DNA from: Microbacteriaceae bacterium
Lineage (GTDB): Bacteria; Actinomycetota; Actinomycetes; Actinomycetales; Microbacteriaceae
DNA length: 9,615 nt
Direction: 5' to 3'
Assembly: GCA_017744755.1 (NCBI GenBank)
Contig: JAGIAU010000067.1
Location: 1 to 9,615, forward strand
Below the pieces are notes generated by a model. The model did not search any database, was not told the DNA's origin, and saw nothing but the letters and a program-made list of their open reading frames with translations. Within the stretch, counting starts at the first letter, position 1; every line of letters begins with the position of its first letter. Made by a program: the position numbers and the translations under genes. Positions 1 to 9,100 of the stretch are shown here, piece by piece.

Positions 1-162
1 GCCATAGATGCTCGTCTCCGTCAGACCCAGACCCGGCGGCAACGCACCCGCCGTCACCTCCAACGACGGCGACGGACTCCCCGTCAGACCCAGATCCTGG
101 GCATAGAACACCCCGACCGTGCCCGCCGGAACCGACGACGCCCCGATCGACGGCGCGACCGC
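1..162 (-). other. Start of a He_PIG-type putative Ig domain, cut by the window edge
   Basis: This encodes residues 3040-3093. PAGTVGVFYAQDLGLTGSPSPSLEVTAGALPPGLGL contains the family signature (a G-x-P-x-P strand followed by GxLPPGLxL) of the putative Ig domain He_PIG; the run is given here in pieces: SPSPSLEV at 3068-3075 and GALPPGLGL at 3078-3086. The domain is incomplete, and more of the protein must follow beyond the left edge. Codon choice changes here relative to the rest of the gene. Confidence 0.75.
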
Positions 163-3100
163 AGCGGGCTCCGGCACATGGGCGCTCGCACTCGTCGCGG
201 TCGCGGTCGTGTTGAGCGCCGAGAAGAACGAGCTCTCCTTGATCCATTTGACCCGGACGCTGATCTCGGCGCCGGCATCGGCCGCGCCGACGGCGTATTC
301 GTCGCCCCCGACGACGTCGACCGCGCCGACCGGGTCGCCGTCGCGGAGCCAGGTGTACGCGAACCGGTCCGCGGCCGTCGTCCAGGTGCCGGGGTCCGCG
401 GTGAGCGTCGCGCCGGGCTCCGGCGTCCCGCTGATCGTCGGCGTGGTCGAGGCGACGACCGCCGCGATCGGCGCGGCGTCGCTCGTCGCCTCGAGCGGCG
501 GCGCATCCGGCGCCGAGACGGTCATGCGGACGCTGAGCTCCCGCCCGATCGCGCCGCCGGCGATGCGGAAGGAGGGCGCGTGCGGCCCGGCGTCGACCGT
601 CGAGTCGACGGGGAGCCCGTCGAGCAGCCACTGGAAGACCACGGGCTGCCCGTCGAGGAACCATGCCGTCCCGTCGGGCGTCCACTGCGAGTCGATGACA
701 CCGCCCGCGGACACGGCGCAGACGAGATCGCCGAATGCCGCCGGACGGTCGACCGCGACGCCGCAGTCGCCGCCCGTGGCGACCACGATCGCCACCGGCG
801 GCAGGGGCGTCCAGGCGGCATAGGCGGTCAGGTCGCCGGTGACGTCGACGACGGTGCCGCCGTGGCCGTCGGAGTGCGTGCCGAGCGGGACCGTGCGCTC
901 CGCGTCGGCGAACCAGCCGCTGAAGCCGTAGCCCTCGCTCACCGGCGCGGGGTCGAGGTAGTGCCAGCCGTCCGTCGGCACCGCCGCGTCGGCGAGGTAG
1001 CCCTCGGCGAGCACGCCGCCGTCCAGCTCGAGATGCACGGCGTGCCCGTAGGCGATATCGACCCGGCTGAACGGACCGTACAGGCCGTAGTCGAGCGCGC
1101 TCGCCGAGAAGTCCGCGTAGGGACCGACCGGCGTGCCGCCGACCGAGATCGCGGCGGCGGCGGTCCCGGGCGCGGCGGTGAGCAGCGGGAGGCCGCCCAG
1201 CGCGTTCCCCGCGATCTCCAGCGTGCCGCCGCCCGATGCGCCGGCACCGGCGCCGATGCTCGCCCCGTCGTCGCCGAAGGCGGTGACCGCGGCGCCCCGG
1301 ATGGCGATGGCGCCGGCGCTCTCCCCCGCGTCGCCGCCGATGCCGGCGGCCGCGCCGTACGGGCTCGCGTTCAGCAGGCCGCCGCCGACCGAGTCCTCGA
1401 CGATCAGCGCGGCGCCGGGCGGGACGCGGAGGCCTGCACGACCGTCCTCGAGCCCGCTGGCGTACAGCCACTGGCCCGCGAGGTCGAGATGCACGGTCGA
1501 GCCGTCCGGCACGGCGAGGTCGGCCGTCTGCGTCCAGTCGCCGTCGACGGCGAGGGTCACCTTGCGCTCGATCGGCGCGATCGCCCCGAAGGCCGCGACG
1601 AGTCCGGGCCAGTCCGCGACGGTCGTCGGCACCCAGGCCGGGTAGAGCGAAACGGGGGCGCCGAGGGGCGCCGAGACGTCGACCGGGATCGTCAGCTCCG
1701 GGTCCTGGAACAGGCCGGCGAGCGCCGTCCCCGAGGGGATCGGGATCGAGCCGAGATCGATCGGGCCGGCCGGAAGCGGCAGCGCGTTCACCGTCCAGCG
1801 CGCGGTCGCGACGCGATCGTCGGTCGTGATGAGCTGATCGAAGTCGAAGAGGCCGCCGCCGTAGAGCAGCTCCGAGTACCAGCCGGCGAAGGCGTAGCCC
1901 TCGCGGCTCGGATCCGCCGGGCGCGCGATCCGGGTGCCGATGAGGGTGCTGCCGTCCTCGACGGGGGTGCCGCCGTTGGCATCGAAGCGCACGGTGACGG
2001 CCTCGGGGAGCTGGATCGCGGTGCTCGTGCGGACCTCGGTGTGGTACCCGGCCATCGCGCCGGTCAGGCGGACGCGCAGATACTTCCCGGACAGTCCTGC
2101 CGGGATGACGAGCTGGGAGCTCGTGGTCGGCGCATTGATCGGGCTGCCCAGGTCCCCCTCGGTGTCGCTCGCGAACCACTGGAACGACGGGTAGATGATC
2201 GGGCTCCAGGCGTCGAAGTCCCAGTCGGCCTCGATGCGCTTGCCGGGCACGAGATCGGTCGACCCGCCGATCGGCGCCCCGTTCTGCTTCGTGATGACCG
2301 GGATCCCCGCGGCGCCGACGATGAAGTGGCCGCCGTCGACGTAGACGCCGTCCGCGCTCCGCAGCGTCACGGACTCGTAGCCCGGCGCGGTCGCCGTGAC
2401 CTCGAGCCAGACGGTCTGGCCGGTCGGCACGTTGGCGGTGTTGAGCGAGCTGCTCGTGCGGCCGGCGAGCGGGAGGACCTCCCCGCCCGGGGTCCCCGCG
2501 AACCACTGATAGGAGAACGCCCTTCCCGCGGCCGGCTCCCACGTCCCCGTGGCGGCGTAGAGCCAGCAGTTGTTCACGACCGGGGCGCAGCTCGTCGTGA
2601 TCGTCGGCGCGGAGGCCGGGGCGAAGACGCGGGCCACGACAGGACCGGAGAGGCTGTTCGACAGCGTGTACGGCGCGAAGCCGTCGCCCGCCGCGGTGAT
2701 GACGAGGGCGATCCGGTGGCCGACGTCGGCCGCGCCCACGGTGTAGCTCGGCGCGTTCGCCGCTCCGGCGATCGGCACCCCGTCGACGAGGTCGCCGCCG
2801 GAGACCGTCGTGCCGCGCAGCCACGTGTAGTTGACCGCGCTCGGGCTCACCGGGCTGGTGCCCACGTCGCCGTCCCAGGCGCCCCAAGACAGGCCCTCGA
2901 TCGCGAGCGTGTCGCCGATCTGCGGCGCATCGAAGCCGACGCGGTCGAACGAGGAGGGGATGTACTCGCCCGCGACGACGCCGCCGGAGGCCGGGCTCGT
3001 CCACGTCCAGGGCTCGAGGCCGTCGGCGGACGCGGTGATCCGGACGGTCACGGCCTTGCCGAGGTCGGCGAGCTTCGGCGCGTACGTCGCGGCATCGGGC

Positions 3101-6100
3101 GCGTCGCGGATCGGCACGCCGCCGCGCAGCCATTCGTAGTGGACCTGCAGCCCCACCCCGGTGCCGTAGGGATCGGCCTGATGCTCGGCGAGGAGCTCGA
3201 GGTAGTCGGCGTAGGCGGCCTGGTACGCCGCGACGGCCCCGGCGTCGGCGTCCTCGGGGAGCGCCTCCGGCTCCGCCGGCGGCGCTCCGGTGCCGAGGAC
3301 GATCGCGCCGCCGTTCCAGCTGGTGGGCAGCGTGGCGCTCAGCGTGCCGCCGATCCGCACCGGGTAGGGCCCGACGCCGGGCTCGCCGTCCGGCACGAGC
3401 CGGGTCGCCGGGTCGCTCCACCGCGCGTAGAGGTCCGTCTCCCCGGCGAGGACGAGGGTGCCGAAGTCGACCGGCAGCGTGCGCGCCGCATCGAGGTACC
3501 AGCCGGCGAAGACCGCGCCGTCCTTCTCCGGGCTCGCCTCGGGGACGTACTGCAGCAGGCCGCCGCGCGGGCCGTTCAGCATCGAGTCGCCGTCGGCGAT
3601 GTCCCAGGGCAGCGCCCCCGCGGGCAGCAGCCCGCCATCGAGGTGGAACACGACGGGGTAGCCGAAGCTCGCGGAGAAGACGCTGGGCTCCTCGCCGTCG
3701 GCGGCGAGGCTCGCGCCGGTCAGCCATTGCGGCCCCGGCGCGGCGGTGTACGCCGCGGCGCCCGGACCGCCGCCGTCGCTCGGCATGCTCGGGCCCCAGT
3801 CGGGCTCCCAGCGCGGATCGAGGTACTCGCTGCCGTAGGCGGTCACGGTGCCGCCGGACGCGCCGGCGTGGCCCGCCCCGACGGCCGCTGCGGCGGCCAC
3901 CGACTCGCCGCCGACCGTGCCCGGGTAGCTCAGCGCCGTCAGGTCGCCGCCGTGGAGCTCGACCGTGCCGCCCGAGCCGCCCGAGCCGCCGCCGATGCCG
4001 GCCCCGCCGAAGCCGCTCGCTCGGACATCGCCGCCGCGCACGACGAGCGTGCCGGCGCCCTCCCCGGCGCCGCCGCCGATGCCCGCGGCGCCGTCGCCGC
4101 CGTGCACGGTGATGCCGCCGGATCCGGTCGTGTCGGCGATCGTCAGCGTCGCCGTCGGCGGGAGCGCGATGCCGGGGCCCGGGTGCGGACCGGGGTCGTC
4201 GTAGGCGAGGGGATCGGCGTTGACGCTGAGGCGCGCGCCGCGGAGGTCGAGCAGCGCGTCCGCGCCCGCGGGGACCTGCAGCTGCCGCGCATCGCCATCG
4301 CCGGTCATCGGGATCCAGCTCGCGACCACGTCGACGTCCTGTCCCGACGCGAAGTCCGAGGCGGCCGTCGAGCGGTCGTAGCCCCAGGCCTCGCCGGACG
4401 CGTCGCGCCAGCCGCCGAAGAAGTAGCCGCTGCGCACCGGGTCGGCGACACCGGGGTTCTCCGCCTCGTCGGCGGCGGGCGGCAGATCGCCGGGGTTGAG
4501 CGAGAAGCGGGTGAACACGAGCTGCTCCGGCACGGCGAGCGGACCGCCGAGCTCGTCCGAGGCGGTGCCGCCTCCCAGGTGCACGGTGAGCCAGCCGCTC
4601 GGGCCGAAGCCGATGCCCTGGTCGGCGCCGGTGTCCTCCGGAAGGATCGCCCAGACGGCCTCGCGCGGCTGGCCTGCGGCCGGCGCCGTCCAGCCGATCG
4701 CGGCACCGGGCGCCGTCGTCGTGCCGCCCGCCCTGCTTCCGGCCGCGCTCGGCGAGCCCTCGCCGTACGCGATGCCGGTGAGCCGCAGCGTGCCGCCGGA
4801 CAGGGATGCGTCGCAGGACACCGCCGAGGGGTTCAGCCCGAAGTGCGCGATGACCGCCGGGGTCAGCGAGGTGCCGGCGCCGATCGCCGCGCCCCCGCCG
4901 ATGCCGTCGCCGCCGATCGACAGGGCCGTCCCGTGCACGCCGGGGCCGATCACGATCGTGCCGGCGCTGCGGCAGACGGATCCGCCGATCGCCGCGCCCC
5001 CGCCCTGCGCCCGGACGCTGAGCTCGCCCGTGCGACCGGACGAGGAGTCGATGACCGTCAGGGTCGCGCCCGGCGGCACCTCGATCGCCGCGGAGCCCTT
5101 CGGGCCCTCGACCGCGAGCGCGTGGCCGGCGAGGTCGAGCGTCACGACGTCGCCCGGAGCGAGCCGGAGCGCGTGTCCCGTGCCGTCGCTCGCCGCCTCG
5201 ATCGCGATGTCGGCGCCGAGCTTGACGGCGTTCGTCCGGATGCCGCCCGTCGTCTGCCCGCCGCGCTCGAACTGGCTCGCCAGCGTCACGGCGTCGGTGA
5301 CCGTCCCGCCGTAGACGACGACGGGGAACGACGCCGTGCTCCAGTTCCCGTTGCCGTCGGTCGCGCTGCAGGAGACCGTCGTCGTGCCCGGCGCGAACCG
5401 GCCGCCCGATGGCGGGAAGCAGCTCGGCGTCACCGGAGCGCCGAGCTGGTCGCTCGCGGTGACCGCGTACTCGACGACGACCCCGGCGCCGTTCGCCGAG
5501 CTCGCCGTGACCTGCTCCGGCACGACGATCTGCGGCGGGGCGCCTTCGCCGACGTTCACCAGGAAGGTGAGCGAGGCGGTGTTCTCCGCGGTGTCGCTCG
5601 CGGTGCAGGAGACGGTCGTGACGCCGGCGAGGAACACGCTCCCGCTCGAGGGCGTGCAGGCGATCTGGGCCGCCGGGTCGTCGTCCTCGACCAGGATGCT
5701 GAAGTCGACGGTCGTCGCGCCATCGACCACCGTCTGCTGCACGGTCGGCGTGCCGAGCACCGGCGCGAGCACATCCCGCACGACGACCTCGAAGGATCCG
5801 CTCGTGGTCGGAGCGCTGCCGGCCGGGTAGGGCTGGCCGCTGCTCGCCGAGCAGTCCACGGTCACGGTCCCGATCGGCAGGACCGCGCCGTCGGCGATCG
5901 AGCAGGCGAGCTCGCGGGTGCCCTGGAACGGATCGGACGCCGTCACGAGGTAGTGGAGCGTCGCGGCGTCCGCCGAGGCGTTGGACAGCGTGATCGTGCC
6001 GGGCAGGCCGTCGAGCACGGGGCGGGCGGCCTCGGTGTCGACGACCGTCGTCGTCCAGACCACGACGTCGGTCTCCTCGGCTCCGTCGCTCACCCGGGCG

Positions 6101-9100
6101 ATGACCTGCACCTCGTGCTCGCCTGCCGCCGCATACACGTGTCCGTAGGTCCCCGGCACCCAGCCGGCGCTCAGCCATTGCGGACCGCTGCCGTCCCCCC
6201 AGTCGATGTAGGTCGAGCCGACGGTCGCCGGGTCCGGGTGGTTCAGGGCGCCGAGCGTCACGGAGAGCGGCGGCCCGTCGACCGCGTAGACGCGGCTCGG
6301 AGCCGTGATGGTCACGGGCGCGATGATCTGGTACCGGGAGGTGTGCCGCTCCGAGCCGTCGAAGCGGAAGGTCGTGCCGTAGACGCCGAGCGCCCCGGCC
6401 TCGTACGAGCCGTGCGCGATACTGCCGACGCCCTTGCCGATCGCGTCGGTCGCGGTGCAGACGAAGGAGCCGAGGAGGGCGCCGCCGGAGGCGGTGGCCT
6501 GCTGCTGGGTCGGGCCCGTCAGGTAGCTGCCGCAGACCTGCTCCCCGATCGACGCCGGCTCGGCCGCCCGGGCGGCGAGGTCGATCGGGTCGCCGCGCAG
6601 CTCGTAGTGAAAGGTCTGGGAGCCGCCGACCGGGATGGTGCGCTCCTCGCTCCACCCGCTGTAGAGCCGCGCCGGCTGGTAGCGGATCTGCGGATCCGGG
6701 AACTGCACCACGGCGTTCTTCGCGCCCTGGTCGTCGATCACCTGCGCCGAGACCCGGCTGCGCGGGTAGGACGGTCCGGAGCTGCCCGCGCCGAAGTCGC
6801 AGTCGAACTCGAAGCGATCCGCGAGCGTCCGAAGGTTGCGGAGCGTCGCGTTCGAGCCGCAGCTCGGCGTCTGGGAGAAGGTCCAGCTCGAGTCGGGATC
6901 GGCGTCCGAGACCGTGACGACGAAGTGCTGCGTCGTGTAGTGGTCGACGTACTGGAGGCCGGAGTAGTCCGGCGAGAAGCTGAGCACGGGCGCGTGGTTG
7001 TCGGCGTTCACGACGTCGAAGGACTGGGAGTCCAGCTTGATCCGGTCGCCGAAGGCGGTCTCGACCCAGAGCTCCACGTCGGTCGGACCGTAGTCCGTGA
7101 AGACGACCGGCACCCGGAAGAAGTCGGTGATCGCCTCGCCGTCGTGGTCGAGCCGGAGCTCGGTGGCGCCGCCTCGCTGGAGGACCTTGAGCACGTAGTG
7201 GACGTTCTCCACCTCGATCTTCGGCGGGAGGTAGAAGTAGACGTGCCCCGGGCCGTCGAGGACGGTCTGGAACTCCTCGCCGCCGTAGGGGTCGAGATAG
7301 CCGTTCGAGATGAACCAGGACGAGGGGTCCGGCCAGTTCCATGGCCAGCTCGCGGCCGCGTCCGACGCGCCCGTCTGGTAGTCGCCCTGGTACAGGGTGC
7401 CGAGGCTCGTCGCGGGCCACTCGAAGTGGTCGATCGTGCCGACGTCGCAGGTGCCGCGGGTCGCGGCGTTCCGTGGGAGGCCGCGCGCGTCGTAGTCCGG
7501 GCAGTAGGCCGGATCGCCGGCGTCCCGGAGCACGCTCGCCTCGCCGGGCACGACCCCGAGCACGCCCGCCGGAGTCTCGGAGGCGGCGAGCGGTCCGAGG
7601 GCGAGCTGCTCCGCGGCCGCGATCGTTCCCTGGCAGTCAGGGTCCCCCGTGTCGAGGACGAGCCCCGCCGTGCCGATCTGCCCGGCGCCGTAGCCCTGCC
7701 AGGTCCCCGACCGCTCGCACTCCGACGCGCCGATGCCCCCGCCGACGATGACGGAGTTGCGCAGCTGGACCGAGTTCCCGGCGCCGGCATGCACCGATCG
7801 GCCGTCGTTCGCGCTGTTGCCGATGAAGACCGAGTTGCGGACGTCGATCGAGTTCCCGTTGTTGATCCACTGGCCGAAGGTCGGGCTGCCCCACTCCGGG
7901 TCGGTCATCGCGTAGTAGGTGCTCGCGACGAGCGCCCCGCCGGTGCCGGCGGCGTTGCGCGCGAAGGTCGAGTTCGAGACCTCGGCCTGCACCGTCATGC
8001 CGGTGGCGATCGCGCCGCCCAGTCCCCCGGCGCGCGTGCCGTTCTCCACGAAGCTGCTCGAGTCGACCGTGCTCGGCGTCCCGTCGGTGCCGCCGAGCAG
8101 CACGGCGCCGCCGATCCCGTAGTCGCCGCTGCTCTGCCAGACGCCCCAGTCCTTGCCGGGGCCGCCGGGCAGCCCGACCTGGTTCTGCGTGAACACGCTG
8201 CCCTGGATGAGGGTCGGGCCGTACGAGGCGATCGCGCCGCCGTCGCCCCCGTCGCCGCCGTCGCCACCGCCGCCGACGAGGCCGGATGCGCCGTAGGACC
8301 CGACGCCGCCGGCGCCGGCGCGGTTGCCGGAGAACGTGCTGTCGGAGGCGATCAGGGAGCCCGTCACGCCGATGAAGACGGCGCCGCCGGAGCCGCCGCC
8401 GGCGCCGTCCTGGCCGTCCGCGTCGGCGCCGTTGCCGCCGTCGCCCGCACGATTGCTCTGGAACACCGTGCGGTTGAGGATCAGGTTGCCGTCGCTCGAG
8501 ATGGCCCCGCCCGGCCTGCCGGGCGTCACCGGGCCCATCTCCGCGTCCGACGTCGTCCCCGAGATGTACTTGCCGACGACCCCGGCGACCTTCATGAGGG
8601 TCTTGATCCGGGAGTAGGTGGTCACCGCCGCGGCGAACACCGTGGAGGACCCCATCGTCGCGGCCGTCGTGATGACCTGCATCGCGAGGTTCGCCGCGTA
8701 CCACCACCACTCGGCCGGCTCATGGGTGCCGTCCGGCGCCTGACCGCCGATGAGGGTGAGGTCGTTGACCGTCAGGCTGGCCTGGCTGTTGCGGACGGAG
8801 AGGAAGCGGAACGGCGCGCCGCCGGTGCGCTTGAAGGTCGCGCCATTGCCGTCGAGGACGATGTGCTCCTCGATGCCGTAGTAGCTCGCCTTCTCGTTCA
8901 GCAGGTCGCCGCCGACCGCGGGGAGCGCGTTCTGCCCGTCGTAGGAGGCCGAGAACTCGTAGACGCAGCCGGGCGCGAGACTGACATGGAAGGACTTCGG
9001 GCTGCCGAGCAGATAGGAGCCGTGGAAGGCGTTGCCGGAGGGCATGTTCCCGCCGGTGATCTCCTTGAACGCGGCGACGAGCTCGGCGGTGCGGTTCGGC

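Noticed and set aside
4305..4706. Minus-strand open frame of 133 codons
   Set aside because: It is an out-of-frame shadow of the InlB-like repeat and glycine-rich module 1, rich in Arg, Pro and Ser.
7008..7790. Minus-strand open frame of 260 codons
   Set aside because: It is a shadow of low complexity (Ser, Arg, Thr, Pro) overlapping the giant gene in another frame.
7637..8710. Minus-strand open frame of 357 codons overlapping the Pmp-like repeats
   Set aside because: It is out of frame with the giant gene, and its Arg/Gly/His-rich product is a typical GC-rich shadow. The overlapping frame encodes clear GGAI/FxxN repeats.
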